Origin: Nothophaeocryptopus gaeumannii
Lineage: Eukaryota; Ascomycota; Dothideomycetes; Mycosphaerellales; Mycosphaerellaceae
NCBI GenBank assembly: GCA_031771865.1
Contig: JASISA010000009.1
Location: 1,612,001 to 1,676,000 of the forward strand
Reading direction: 5' to 3'
DNA: 64,000 nucleotides
Position numbers and translations under genes: made by a program. The notes beneath the pieces are model-generated. The model searched no databases. It saw only the letters and a list, made by a program, of their open reading frames with translations, and was not told the origin of the DNA. How positions within the stretch are numbered: the stretch's first letter is position 1; every line of letters begins with the position of its first letter. Below are positions 22,560 to 32,802 of the stretch, one piece after another.

Positions 22560-24233
22560 ATGAGCAGCTCAGAAAAGAAAGGCACGCAGGCCGCGGATTA
22601 TGAAGAGCAAGTCGAGAATCTGAGGAAGCTGCAAGATGAAGGGGCATTCGTCCCGCCAACACCGGAGGAAGAGAAGAAGGTCATAAGGAAGCTGGATTGG
22701 AGACTACTGCCATTGGTCTTCGTTCTATACTCGCTCGCTGTTTTAGACAGGTCGAATTTGGGCAATGCGCGTCTTGCCGGCATGCAAGAGGACATCAACC
22801 TCACGGGAAACCGTTACCAGCTACTGGGAACGATCTTCTACATCGCGTACATTTTGAGTCAGTGGACGTTGATCGGATGGAAGCAGTTCAAGCCGCACAT
22901 CTTCTGCGCTTGTACCGTTGTTTTCTGGGCTACTGTCGCGACCCTGCAAGCAGCAGCTTTCAAATGGAGCGGATTGATGGCCTGTCGATTCTTTCTTGGT
23001 GTCGCTGGTAAGTCTGAGAGAGATCCATGCTACTTTCGCCTGTCGAGCAGATGTGCCACCTTCTAGACGCACTCCACTAACGTCAGACTTCATACAGAGG
23101 CAATGTTTGGACCAGGAGTTCCTCTATACCTGACATACTTCTACCCGCGAGAGATGGTTGGCTTCAGACACGGAGTCTTCATCTCAGGAGCTGCCATGGC
23201 CAATGCTTACGGAGGAGCACTCGCATACAGTATTTCCCAAATCAGAGGATCAATCGCGCCTTGGAAGATATTGTTCTTGATCGAAGGTCTGCCGACTCTG
23301 ATCGTCGCTGCTGTTGCCTTCTTCTTGCTGCCGGATAGCATCAGCACAGCGAAGTTCCTCACGGATCGGGAGAAGCAGGTTGCATTGCATTTCGTCGCGA
23401 GAAATCAGCGTCTTGATGTTGGTAAGGAGACTGGTGTGCGCTTCAAGGAGATGCTCGAGGCTTTCAAGGATCCAAAGCAGTTGCTGCCGGGTCTGATGTA
23501 CTTTGGATGGTGAGTTGACTGTGCCGCACTCTCGACCGATCGGGTGCTAATCATCTCTCAGTAACGTCTCCTTCGCCTCCCTTCCACTCTTCCTGCCAAC
23601 CATCATATCCGAGATTGGCGAGTGGAGCCGGATCCAGTCTAACGGTCTCTCTGCACCTCCATACGTCTTCTGCTTCTTCGTCATCATCATCCTGTGTTTC
23701 CTCTCCGACCGATTTAAAATGCGCGGCCCCTTCGTAGCGCTGGCTTCAACCACGGCAGCCGTCGGATTCATAATCAGCGCCACAACGACAGGGGCCGGTC
23801 CAAGGTACTTCTCGTGCTTCCTCTCCGTCTGCATCTTCGCGGCGGTTGCTCTGTTGCTGGCATGGACGAGTAATATCAACGCAACGGAGAGTAAGAGAGC
23901 TGGAGGGTATACCATCTTGGCGACGATAGGACAATGTGGTCCACTTCTAGGTAAAGCGGGGGTGACGCACGACGCTTTTCCAACAAGTCTAACACTGAGA
24001 CAGGTACGAACGTCTTCCCCGACAGCGAGAAACCTAGGTATACCAAGGGTCTCTGGATCTCAGCCGCCATGTGTCTGATGGTAACTGCCCTCGCAATAAC
24101 GCTGTCATGCTGGATTATTTGGGAAAACAAGAAATTGGAGAAGGAGGGCGTGCCGGAGGTTGAGGAAATGGAAGAGACTAGTGGTGATGATGCACAGGCC
24201 GGTCGTCATATCAGAACAAGGACGGTTTGGTAA
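22560..24233 (+). CDS. DAL5-like anion:cation symporter (MFS)
   Basis: Four exons encode 492 residues (introns 23008-23097, 23510-23561, 23951-24003). The family (allantoate, nicotinate, pantothenate and other organic anion permeases) imports anions with H+. Family marks are KKVIRKLDWRLLPLV followed by LYSLAVLDRSNLGNARLAGM in helix 1, ACRFFLGVAEAMFGPGVPLY at the start of helix 4-5, and YPREMVGFRHGVFISG. There are about 12 hydrophobic segments with a central cytosolic loop (LTDREKQVALHFVARN). The tail is acidic (EVEEMEETSGDD). Start MSSSEKKG at 22560 follows an in-frame upstream region without a signal. Substrate unknown. The 3' end faces the metallothionein gene. Confidence 0.88.
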
Positions 24234-24530
24234 AAACAGAGAAGAGAGAAGGTAGAACGACAGTTGTACGAGATATGAACGCAATGTCAGAATTGAAGGT
24301 TTGGTTCAAAGTATCAACCTCTCATAAAACCCATCTCATCGTCATCGTCACCCCCGACACATCTGTCTGCTCATTCACCTCCATTCTCCTCCATACCAAA
24401 ACGGATAAAATTGTACGTCGACCATTGAAGAAGAGAATGTCGGAGCCCGAAGGCCAATCTCATGGAGTTATTGCTGAGGTATCGTGCCTTGTCTTGTCAT
24501 ATTGTCATGGTGTTTGACTTTGCGAAGTGT

Positions 24531-24680
24531 TTACTGTTTAACAGGTCCATAGACGAGTTAGCTGATGTGTCTGGCTCCCACCACCACGCTTGAAGTCTGA
24601 ATACTTACTTTGCACTTGCAAGAGCCTGGTGCGCAGCTGCAAGAGCTGCAGGAGCAGGAGGAGTTGCCACAGCCGCCCAT
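24531..24680 (-). CDS. Metallothionein, 24 residues, seven cysteines
   Basis: Exon 1 (24680-24609) encodes MGGCGNSSCSCSSCSC and then APGSCKCK. Cys are at 4, 9, 11, 14, 16, 21 and 23, in CxC and CxxC spacing. Seven Cys in about 25 residues, with Ser, Gly and Lys as the main other residues, is the pattern of the fungal copper metallothionein of Neurospora type, which binds Cu(I) in the cytosol. The intron 24534-24608 (75 nt) has a perfect GTAAGT donor, an ideal GCTAAC branch and a TAAACAG acceptor. The second coding exon consists only of the stop codon TAA. The 5' leader is CA-rich (CAACAC repeats). The gene is too short for normal open-frame searches. Metal and inducer are not shown by the sequence. 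Confidence 0.85.
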
Positions 24681-26448
24681 TTTGGATTGTTGTTGTGAAG
24701 TGGTGTTTGGTGTTGGTGTTGGTGTTGGTTTGGGTTGGATTAGGTCGTTGTTGTGAGTGCGCGGTCTGTGAGGGTGAAAAGTTGTACAGGTGGGCTGGTG
24801 GGGTTCTTTTGTATGGAGGGGTCTGATGGCACGTGATGGTGCGTGGTTTCTGCGCTCGCCGCTCGGTCAAGAGTGGGCAGGGAAGAAGCAGACAAAGAAA
24901 AGCATCTGCCAAGCAAAAGCATGCACGCCTCCTCACTCGTCCACTCGCAATAACCGCTCACGGGCTGACCTGTCACTTGCCACGGGTGCCACCGATGTCT
25001 TGCCATGCCAGCTCATCGTCACAGCCAATCATCACCTCACGCCCAAGCAGAGTTTCCGATGCGCTTCTTTTGCGTGGGAGAAGGCCGAGACATGCGCGTG
25101 GGTGCCCGCTGCCCGAAAATGGCGAAATACGAATCTACCGCGCAAGTCGGGCACTGCTCCGCTAAGCGTGGTGGATGATGTGTTGAGTGGGAGGCACTCG
25201 CCGCATGTCCTGATGACAGATGTTGCCAGCATGGGTCGGGAGCTGTTGCTGTTGCAGTATGGCCAGGAGAGTGGTCTGGAGCCGACTAAGCACGTCTTGC
25301 TCGAATGAGAGGTGCAGTACCTGATGGATGCTGCATGGCCAAGCTATGGAGCTGTCGTCTCGAAGAGAGATCTACGCGATGCAACGCTTCGTATGTAAAG
25401 GAAGCACCGATCTTGTCAATGCTGTAGTTCGATATGAATACGCATCTGGACGTGTTCGCCTGAAGAGCGCCGGTTCACCGCAGGAGGAGATTGTTCGGTC
25501 TGACGAAAGAGACACTTGGAAGACTGCGAGATCAAGTCTATTTGAGGCGGCCATCAAGGTGTACCCAGCTGCCTACATCGCTACAGGACTACCATGGAGG
25601 GCTGCGTAGGCGATTTGATGAGCTGTGGCTCCTTCCACCGTCTTCTCGAGATTGAACCACTCTGCAATTCAACATGGCTAACAAGGTCCATAACAAGGTC
25701 CATAACAATGGACATTACCGCAATCATGCCATGTCCAAGGAAGTGATCTCCAAAGAAGATGACACCAGCCTTCGACGCAACCAGTCCTGCCTCCGCTGCG
25801 ATTACCAGCGGGAAAACGCGAGAACAGGGGGACTGCCACAAGTCAACAGACTTCACGCACTTCTCCAAGGCGTGTCTCCTCGTGGAGGACAAGCCATTGA
25901 CAAACATCAGCCTTCGACGTTGTCATACCCACGCGGCGTGTTCACAGTATTCGAACATTACACATCGCCAACGGCGGCGAAGCAAAAGGCCAGTCTTTAG
26001 AGTGACTGATCTGTATCCGCATCCCGCTGATGAATCTCTACCCTGCGCAGGCCGCGGATCTCACGCCCAAGGACTCGTCACGAGACGAACGGATATTGTG
26101 GGATGGTGGCTGGATCCCACGACTCTTGGTCATATCTTCGACGTCACCAACCGGTACAGGTAAGTCTCAGCAAGGCGTCTCAGATTGATCTGAGGAGTGG
26201 GCCAACATCTACGCATTTCCCTCGGCAGGTCGTATTCTCACTTAATATGGGCAGGACCTATCAAATACGTCTCGCACCTTTCTGCAGAGAAGCGTGCAGC
26301 TGTATCACATGCGAAAGCTTGTAGAGACATCACTCCCGAATTTTAATGAATGAAGATCTTATACGAGATACTGACTGCTCAACAACAACAATGGTATCAT
26401 CAAGCATCAATGCCAGCATCGACCAATATGCGCACAATGCAAGCTCGC
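24681..26448. other. Promoter of metallothionein gene and gene-poor stretch
   Basis: The first few hundred bases are the upstream side of the metallothionein gene: a CCAACA-type repeat in the leader (24708-24740) and an E-box CACGTG at 24830-24835. I did not find a clear ACE1-type copper element. From 25310 to 26448 there are only short frames, including one at 25674 with duplicated AACAAGGTCCAT; none is a recognised gene. Confidence 0.4.
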
Positions 26449-28392
26449 TCAACTCCTAATCATCTTCACGGCACCTCTGATTCCCTTGAAGCCTGTCCCA
26501 ACAACCCAGAATGCTCCTTTGATGGCCATACCTGTAAGACCAATGACGGCTCTCCCAAATCCAGGCAGCTCGACCTGCTCATCTCTCACATCCTCCCACG
26601 TCCAATCGTTCCTCTTTTGCTCCTCCTTCTGCTTCTTTTTCGATGAAGAAGAAAACAGACTCCTCTTCGACTTCGTCGATCCCACCGAAGCCCTCCTCTC
26701 CTTTTCCATCGTCCCCTTCTTCCCTTTCTTCACCTGGACTGGCGTCCTCGGCGGCGGGGCAAACGTGATCTCCTCCTTGACAGCCCTCTGATTCTCAATC
26801 ACCGCTACAGCCAAAAGCGTCGCAACCACGGTATCAACCACCCAATGCGCATCCAAAGCCACTAGTCCGGGAAGATCCACTACGAAAGCATCATGCGCGA
26901 AATCCAAGAACGCTAAATTCAATGTATCGGCTTGAACGGCCGCTGGCGTAGCTGAGGGATGATGTAGACTGATCTTCGCTCTGGGGCCAGTCACACTTCC
27001 CGCGGCGGTTGATTTTGATACTGTAACTGGACAGATTCCGAGGAGCGGGTGGCGGAGGTGGTAGGATGCAGTGACTGTGCCGAGAGAGTCGCGTTTGGAG
27101 ATTTTACGAATGAGATCGCAGGCGTAGTCTTGATGGGCTACGGCGACGGCTTCTTGCGCGAGGTGGGCTGCTTGTGGAGAGGAGGCGGTCGGGTCGAAGG
27201 TGGCTATCGCGGCGGCCTGGGGGGAGTTTGAGATTGACTCTATGGCTGCTATCGCGGCTGGTTGGGGGAAGATGGTTGTTATTTCGGTGCCCTTACCGTT
27301 GATGGCGGGCAGAGGTAGGATGATTTGGGCGACTGGGGACGAGCAGGGCGCTGTCGGGCAGTGTTTCTTGATTGTGTAAGATTTCGGGTCGGAGGAAGAG
27401 GCATCTCGATCCGTGGAGTAGATGAGATCCTCGCGGGAGGTGCCAATTGCGAGAGATGTCCCTTTGCCGAAGGAAGGTTGGAAAAGTGGAAACTGGGCTT
27501 TGCGACCATCGCAGGGGAATTGTTCTGTTGAAGCTTTCCAGAGTGCTTCTAGGTCTGCGTGGCCAGCAGCGGGGATGTGTTCGTATTTGTCCACGAGACC
27601 GACGGCTGAATCGTAGCGCTTGGACACGGGTCTTTGAATCGGACTGCTAACGCTAGCAATAGAAGGGGATGCGTAGGCGGGAGGTGACTGCGCGCGTGGT
27701 GTGGGATAGTACTGTTGTCGGTCTAAAGGTTGCGAAGGATCGTACTGTGGGAAGATGGATCGCAGAGATGTGAAACCCGGGCTCTTGGCTGGGCGGACGG
27801 AGTATGACGATGGATACTCGAACTCCGGTGATGCTGATCGTGGTCGAAAACGGGTCTTGTCAGGCAGTGGCGAGACAGCATCCTTCTTCTCGTCGATCGG
27901 TGTCTTGATAATATTTGTTGATGGCACGTTGGTGGTAATTTGTGTCGGCTGCTTGAGCCTGGACGAAAGACTTCTTGTGGGTGGCGATGAGTTGCCAAAG
28001 CGAGCGTTGAATGGCAGGTCGGACAGCTGGTCTTCTTTCGCGCAGGATGTCTCTGAAGTAGTCTGTGAGCCCTTGACTAGACTTGATCGTCTGTGTGTCT
28101 TCGATTGCTGTCGAATTGGAGCCTGTCCAGTCGTACCATTAGGGATATCTCGTGGTGCTGATGGTAAACGCGCAGGATCGCAGAACAGAGAGTGTTTGAT
28201 CGTATCTTGAGCAGGCTGGATCTGTGGCTGTCCTTTCGGTGACCCCAGAACTTGGAAAGCAACGCCTTTAAAGTTGACCTCGCCGTTGGCGTTGGGCGTC
28301 TTATCCGTTTGCAACCTCCGCAGGCTGGCATTTCGCGGGACAGGTGTTGAAGAAGCTGGAGTAGGGAACAGAGACAAATGAGTGGGCGCCAT
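26449..28392 (-). CDS. Acetylserotonin methyltransferase-like fungal protein
   Basis: A single exon encodes 647 residues, starting MAPTHLSLFPTP at 28392. The first 380 residues are disordered (Ser/Pro-rich, SPPTRSLSS and RPRSASPEFEYPSS types). The conserved half begins near residue 390: QAAHLAQEAVAVAHQDYACD, RDSLGTVTASYHLRHPLLGI, PRAKISLHHPSATPAAVQ, FLDFAHDAFVVDLPGLVALD and HWVVDTVVATLLAVAVIE. It ends with a basic Lys-rich linker and a hydrophobic, Gly-rich tail (GRAVIGLTGMAIKGAFWVVG). This family carries the database name acetylserotonin methyltransferase-like in filamentous fungi, but no methyltransferase fold is visible, and the name should not be taken as function. The C-terminal hydrophobic stretch could bind a membrane. 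Confidence 0.8.
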   Translation of the reverse strand: MAPTHLSLFPTPASSTPVPRNASLRRLQTDKTPNANGEVNFKGVAFQVLGSPKGQPQIQPAQDTIKHSLFCDPARLPSAPRDIPNGTTGQAPIRQQSKTHRRSSLVKGSQTTSETSCAKEDQLSDLPFNARFGNSSPPTRSLSSRLKQPTQITTNVPSTNIIKTPIDEKKDAVSPLPDKTRFRPRSASPEFEYPSSYSVRPAKSPGFTSLRSIFPQYDPSQPLDRQQYYPTPRAQSPPAYASPSIASVSSPIQRPVSKRYDSAVGLVDKYEHIPAAGHADLEALWKASTEQFPCDGRKAQFPLFQPSFGKGTSLAIGTSREDLIYSTDRDASSSDPKSYTIKKHCPTAPCSSPVAQIILPLPAINGKGTEITTIFPQPAAIAAIESISNSPQAAAIATFDPTASSPQAAHLAQEAVAVAHQDYACDLIRKISKRDSLGTVTASYHLRHPLLGICPVTVSKSTAAGSVTGPRAKISLHHPSATPAAVQADTLNLAFLDFAHDAFVVDLPGLVALDAHWVVDTVVATLLAVAVIENQRAVKEEITFAPPPRTPVQVKKGKKGTMEKERRASVGSTKSKRSLFSSSSKKKQKEEQKRNDWTWEDVRDEQVELPGFGRAVIGLTGMAIKGAFWVVGTGFKGIRGAVKMIRS

Positions 28393-29320
28393 GGTACCAG
28401 ACCTAGCGATTTAGACAAGTAGCAATGAAATTGAGCAAAGTAAGACCACACAGACAGACACGTAAGTAAGTGAATGACCCAGACGCAGGCCTTCGAGATA
28501 CCTACCTCCATATATTCTCACCTTCGTAACGCCGGGTCTACGCCAGTCACGCCGGATCTCTATGACCGACAACCGTGAGGCTCCCAAAACTGCATGAATT
28601 CGATAGCGGCAATAAACGTACGGCGACTGCCTCAAGCCAAGTCATCGCCAGGTGCGGGTTGGAGCATCAGCATTGAAGGTGCGGTGAGAGTCCTGCGACC
28701 GCCGAGGTCTCGCAAGAGAGCGAATGGATTGCTGTGCCGCTGGGATGAACGTCGAAGCCAGTGCAAGGTGTTGTGCATGAGGCTTAAGCGCCCAGTCGTG
28801 TCTAAGCGCCGGAGTGATACCAAAGGCACTCTGTTTTTCCATTGGCTCGTCGAAATGACAGAATATTGTCATGCGACCTGATCCGAGACATGGTCCTCGA
28901 TGCGGGAATCTTGCCATCCGATGCCGTCCTCGAGATGATGATGGAAGTGTTCGCTGTATGCCGGTCACCAGTCCACCGTGGTGGAGGAGGCCGGCTCCTC
29001 GGGGATGCGCAGGTACTCGGAGCACGACATATCCGTCGTGCTCTGGAGCCTCACGTCATGTGATTAGACCTTCGTATCCTCGGAATTGTTGTTGTTGATG
29101 TCGATGTCGTGCAGAAGGAAGAGTGCAGAAGGTGAAGGAAGGGAAACATGTCGCGTGTCCAAGCGCCATGGCATGGACCAGCGTGCTTGCCGTGACATCA
29201 GCCACCAGCGAACACCAACACCAACACCGCATCTTCGCCACGGATGTTTGTCGACATACACTCGACAAACACCTTGGGTTCCCACTCACTATGAACCTCG
29301 GCCGGTAGTAACAAGACACA
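28393..29320. promoter_or_regulatory. Divergent promoter region
   Basis: 928 bp separate the outward-facing start codons of the methyltransferase-like gene and Lunapark. Open frames here are short, and no gene is supported. Both promoters and leaders must lie here. Confidence 0.45.
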
Positions 29321-30523
29321 ATGGTGTCTTTCTGGCCTTTCAGGGGCGACCAAAACGACGCAGCCTCCTTCGAGAAGATCCTGAGCCAGCTTTCCACCAA
29401 GATCAACAAAGCCACCGCACAAAACGAACGATTCCAGCAGCGACGCCGGCGATACAAAGTCATATGGACTCTGTACTCTAGCTTCACCTACATCCTTGTC
29501 GCCGCCATCTTGACCCTGGTGACAGGCTGGCAGAAATGGGGAGCTGTCGAGTACACCTTGGTGGCAGGAGGGCCGGTGCTCATCTACAGCGTCAGAACGG
29601 GTCTGGACGCATACTACAATTACCGCCTGTCGAATTCGCAGAATCACTTGAACGATCTACACAAGCAAAGAGAAGCAGCAATTGAGAAGTTGAAGGCGGC
29701 GACCAAGTACAACAGCACGCAGCAGTTGCTGGAGAAGTATGGAGGCTCTCCGCCCAGGAAGAGGCAGCCGTCACCGCAGCCAAAGGGCAACAGAAAGTCG
29801 AACATTGGGCAGGGTAGCAAGCCTGGCACACCACAACTGCAGCCAGGTAGGACAGGCTTCACACCGCCGCCGACTGCCAACATTCCGGGCAGACAGCCAC
29901 CGCCAGGGCTTAATACGCCTCAAGGCACACCAGGCTCTGTCCCCAGACCACCGAGCAACCTCTCTCCACGACAGCCAGAACCGAACAGCCCTACTTCACC
30001 TGATCAAACCAGCCCAGGAGAAGAGTTTGCCCCAAACGCGTTCAGCAGACCTCCTCCACCCCCTCCGGTCCTACGGATTTCGTCACAGTATGCCACCGAA
30101 GGACCTAAGTGGTACGACCGGATCCTAGATGTCGTGCTGGGCGAAGATGAAACATCGGCGAAGAATAGGATCGCGCTCATATGCCAGAACTGCCGGCTTG
30201 TGAATGGTCAAGCGCCGCCAGGAGCTCGGTCGTTGGAAGAGGTCGGGAAGTGGAGATGCAGCTCCTGCCAGGCGTGGAATGGTGTCGAGAGCGAAGAGAA
30301 CAAGATCTTGAAGCAGATCTCGCAGTCAGAAGATCGACAGTCGCCTAGCATACCTCAAAGCGCTGTCACCGATTCTGGACCGGTGTCGCAGAGTGTCGCG
30401 GACGAAGATGAAGAGGAGGACGAGAAGCCTGATCGAGAGGAAATATTCGAGTCTGAGGAGGATCCGGATACGAAACCTGCTGCCTCTACTCGCAGTAAGG
30501 CGCGACAGAGAAATAAGGCATGA
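29321..30523 (+). CDS. LNP1: Lunapark-family ER junction protein
   Basis: A single exon encodes 400 residues. Lunapark sits at three-way junctions of the tubular ER and stabilises them. Seen here: a short N-terminal coiled coil (about 15-45); two adjacent membrane segments (about 47-70 and 76-95, LVAAILTLVTGW and VLIYSVRTGL) that form a hairpin; a second coiled coil (105-135); a long Pro-rich linker; then the zinc ribbon with C288, C291, C313 and C316 (CQNC and CSSC). The C-terminus is acidic (EDEEEDEKPDREE). The start MVSFWPF is typical of fungal members. Length and order match the family. Confidence 0.93.
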   Translation: MVSFWPFRGDQNDAASFEKILSQLSTKINKATAQNERFQQRRRRYKVIWTLYSSFTYILVAAILTLVTGWQKWGAVEYTLVAGGPVLIYSVRTGLDAYYNYRLSNSQNHLNDLHKQREAAIEKLKAATKYNSTQQLLEKYGGSPPRKRQPSPQPKGNRKSNIGQGSKPGTPQLQPGRTGFTPPPTANIPGRQPPPGLNTPQGTPGSVPRPPSNLSPRQPEPNSPTSPDQTSPGEEFAPNAFSRPPPPPPVLRISSQYATEGPKWYDRILDVVLGEDETSAKNRIALICQNCRLVNGQAPPGARSLEEVGKWRCSSCQAWNGVESEENKILKQISQSEDRQSPSIPQSAVTDSGPVSQSVADEDEEEDEKPDREEIFESEEDPDTKPAASTRSKARQRNKA

Positions 30524-30673
30524 ACATTGCAGGACCAAAGCAACGCGCAATGATCAACATACGTACCTCATGAGCGTATCCATAACCCTAGCTCAAGTGT
30601 GGCTCGAAGAACTCAATATCACATCCTATCAACAAGCTCCTTTTACAACTTCTTCTTCCAGCTCCACCTCTTT

Positions 30674-31211
30674 CTACAATTTACTCCCATCTCTCCTCCT
30701 GATCCATGCATAAACCGCATCAACGCCCGCCTGCGCAACCTCCGTGTCCTGCGCCGGCGTCCCTGTACTAACTCCAATCGCCCCCACCACTTGCCCATTT
30801 ATTTCAATCGGCAACCCTCCTCCAATCAACATGAACCTCCCACCATTCGAGTTATGGATCCCATACCCTGGCCCGCCGGGTAGGAAGTTCTTTGTCCCGG
30901 TTGTGTAGGTCGACGTGGGCACGCGGTGGCCGGCGGCTGTGAAGGCTTTGTTTATGGATATATCGATGGAAGTGAGTTTTGCGGCGGGCATGCGGGTGAA
31001 GTGGAGGAGATATAAGGAGGAGTCGACGAGGGCGATGTTGAAATCTGCAGAGGAGAATGGGTCAGTCAAGGCCGCTTCTTAAGTGTGGACAACGAAAAAT
31101 CTTCTGAATGTAATCTATACCTATGCCCATTGACTTTGCTTTCTGTTGAGCAGCATTGGAAGCTACAAGGGCTGCTTCGAGGGAGAGACTGGGAACTAAG
31201 CGGGTTGCCAT
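30674..31211 (-). CDS. HbpS/GlcG-like (DUF336) protein
   Basis: Two exons (31211-31121, 31044-30674) encode 153 residues. The first exon MATRLVPSLSLEAALVASN is the family's opening helix; the second continues DFNIALVDSSLYLLHFTRMP. The Gly-rich segment FLPGGPGYGI and GGGLPIEINGQVVGAIGVSTG, with AQDTEVAQAGVDA near the end, are the hallmarks of the heme-binding/degrading HbpS and GlcG fold. In bacteria this fold is found with glycolate oxidation and heme sensing; in fungi it is a small cytosolic protein of uncertain role. Lunapark and this gene converge, 150 bp apart. Confidence 0.88.
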
Positions 31212-31865
31212 TTTGATTTTCTCAAGATGCCACAACTTGGTGAAGGTTAAGGAGAGATGTCTAGAGCTTTGAACGCTATGAGATTTCTAATGATGGACCT
31301 ACCTCTTCGCCTACGCGCGCGACCGTGGTGGTGTTGTTGGAGCTAAGTTGGTGACGTCGCGGGCAACCTCGGAACGGCTGTTGCGGGCGAAGGGCAAACT
31401 TGCAGGGGTGCTTCTAAGGACTTCACCCCATCACTTCAGCTTCATCGTTGACTTTCTCATGATGCTTCTGGGGCGGTGGAATCGTATCGTCAACATCTCT
31501 TCGAGATGCACATTCCCAGACATCAAAGCGTTGACCATCTTGGCCTGAAGGATTCAGTGAGTCACCACCGTCGATGCTCAGTCTACAACTGCAGTACAAG
31601 TACGGAGGATTCGGGGTTGCGAGGAAACTTGCGTCCGGCGCGAGTGCTGTCCGGCGCGTTTTCTGGACGCAGATTTCCTTGAATAGTAACGTAACAGAAC
31701 TTTTCACGAAGGTTGTGATTTACTGCTGTCGCTATTCCTAAGATAGACTGCGCAATGTCTCTACGGATCTTCCTACTTTCCACTTGTGCGTCTCAGTCTC
31801 TGCGGATCTTCCTACTTTCTACTTGTGCGTCTCAATGAATGTTGTTCCTCTCACGTATTACTATA
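31212..31865. other. Intergenic with short tandem repeat
   Basis: No gene is recognised. The stretch includes the promoter of the HbpS-like gene and, at its far end, the 39-bp tandem repeat listed separately. Confidence 0.4.
31758..31835. repeat. 39-bp tandem repeat, two copies
   Basis: Copies are 31758-31796 and 31797-31835. They differ at only a few positions (ACGG/GCGG, TTCC/TTCT and the last base). The repeated unit begins TCTCT(A/G)CGGATCTTCC. It lies about 30 bp beyond the stop of the Gln-rich gene and may belong to the same inserted segment. Confidence 0.9.
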
Positions 31866-32473
31866 TTATACAGCTGTCGTCTTTAACCCCGCGAGGAAAC
31901 GAATACGCTGACGTGTGTCCATAATACCCCCCGATGGTTCCTCGCCTAATGCTCTTAGCAACTTGTCCGCATTTGTTCGCGAGAGTCCCGCAATACTAGT
32001 AGCGTTTGCCGGAAAGTCATCGATCGGAGTATTCGTTGGCGTAAGTAGCGGTAGAAGGTCGTGTTGAGGGGAGGTAAGCTGCGAATTAGCGAGGCGAGCA
32101 AGACTATTCGCGTTGCTATTGTATAGGTAAGCTTTGGTCGTAGGTATCCGTAGCAGAACGGGTGTGTAAGGTCGTACCCTGCAGCTATACGTGCCGCTAA
32201 ACGCTCTTCCATGCCTGCTAGCTGCTGCTGCATCTCTTGCCGAATCTGTTGTTGCATCTGTTGCATCTCTTGCCGAATCTGTTGTTGCATCTGTTGCATC
32301 TGTTGCTGCATCTGTTGCTGTTGCTGCTGCATCTGTTGTTCCAGCCGATTGAGAGCGGCCAAAATCGTTGCACCACCATCTACCGCCGGCAGGCTGGGAA
32401 GTCTCCTGACATTGTCCGTAATGCATTGAAGCGCATCTGCCGCCTGCTCGAAATTAGGCGGGGTAGTAGCCAT
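31866..32473 (-). CDS. Gln-rich protein of a repeated fungal gene family
   Basis: Two exons (32473-32178, 32115-31866; 62-nt intron) encode 181 residues. The N-terminal half (MATTPPNFEQAADAL...) runs into a Gln-Met coiled coil (about 45-85, built of QQMQQ and QQIRQEM units) and EERLAARIAAG. The junction continues NANSLARLANSQL, PLLTPTNTPIDDFPAN, ISGLS-like and KLLRALGEEP, ending at TAV. This arrangement, with a NSxARLxNS block and a FPAT-like block, is one I know from many uncharacterised fungal proteins that occur in multiple copies and near mobile elements. No function is known. The intron is supported because the two frames meet exactly at a GTACGA donor and a CAATAG acceptor. Confidence 0.65.
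32215..32345. repeat. Trinucleotide-rich minisatellite (CAG/CTG family) within coding sequence
   Basis: Repeats of TGTTGCATC and TGTTGC units in the plus strand encode the Gln-Met coiled coil of the Gln-rich protein on the minus strand. Variation in copy number would change the coiled-coil length without shifting the frame when whole 3-nt units are gained or lost. Confidence 0.8.
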
Positions 32474-32802
32474 GTCGATGTACTGGTAGCAGAATGGCTA
32501 TTGGATACTGTCGATATCGTAATAGAGCTGATGTGTATGCTATGGGCTGATACTGCTGTTGTTGTTTATGCGTCGTCTGGTGCAATTAGAAGGTATGAGA
32601 CTCTGGGTTGGCGAGGTAAGGCAGCGGGAGCGGGCCGTTAGTGGAGTGTGTTGCTAGGGAAGTCGAGACTGACTTCGGAAAACCCTGCACAATATGTACG
32701 AGGTATAACACGGAAAGTATCGTTTCCATTCTCTTTCCAACATCTTTTCCCGTTCCCGAAGCTCTAGCGTAAGTACTAAACAGACCCCAGGAAACAGCAG
32801 CA
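32474..32802. other. Short divergent spacer
   Basis: 329 bp between the Gln-rich gene and the F-box gene start codons. The last 100 bp, C/T-rich, are presumably the F-box promoter and leader. No gene. Confidence 0.4.

Noticed and set aside
24790..25308. 172-codon plus-strand frame
   Set aside because: Non-ATG start, lies in the metallothionein promoter region, no resemblance to a family.
25674..26000. Frame with duplicated AACAAGGTCCAT near its start
   Set aside because: ATG present but the product resembles nothing, and the duplication is only two copies.
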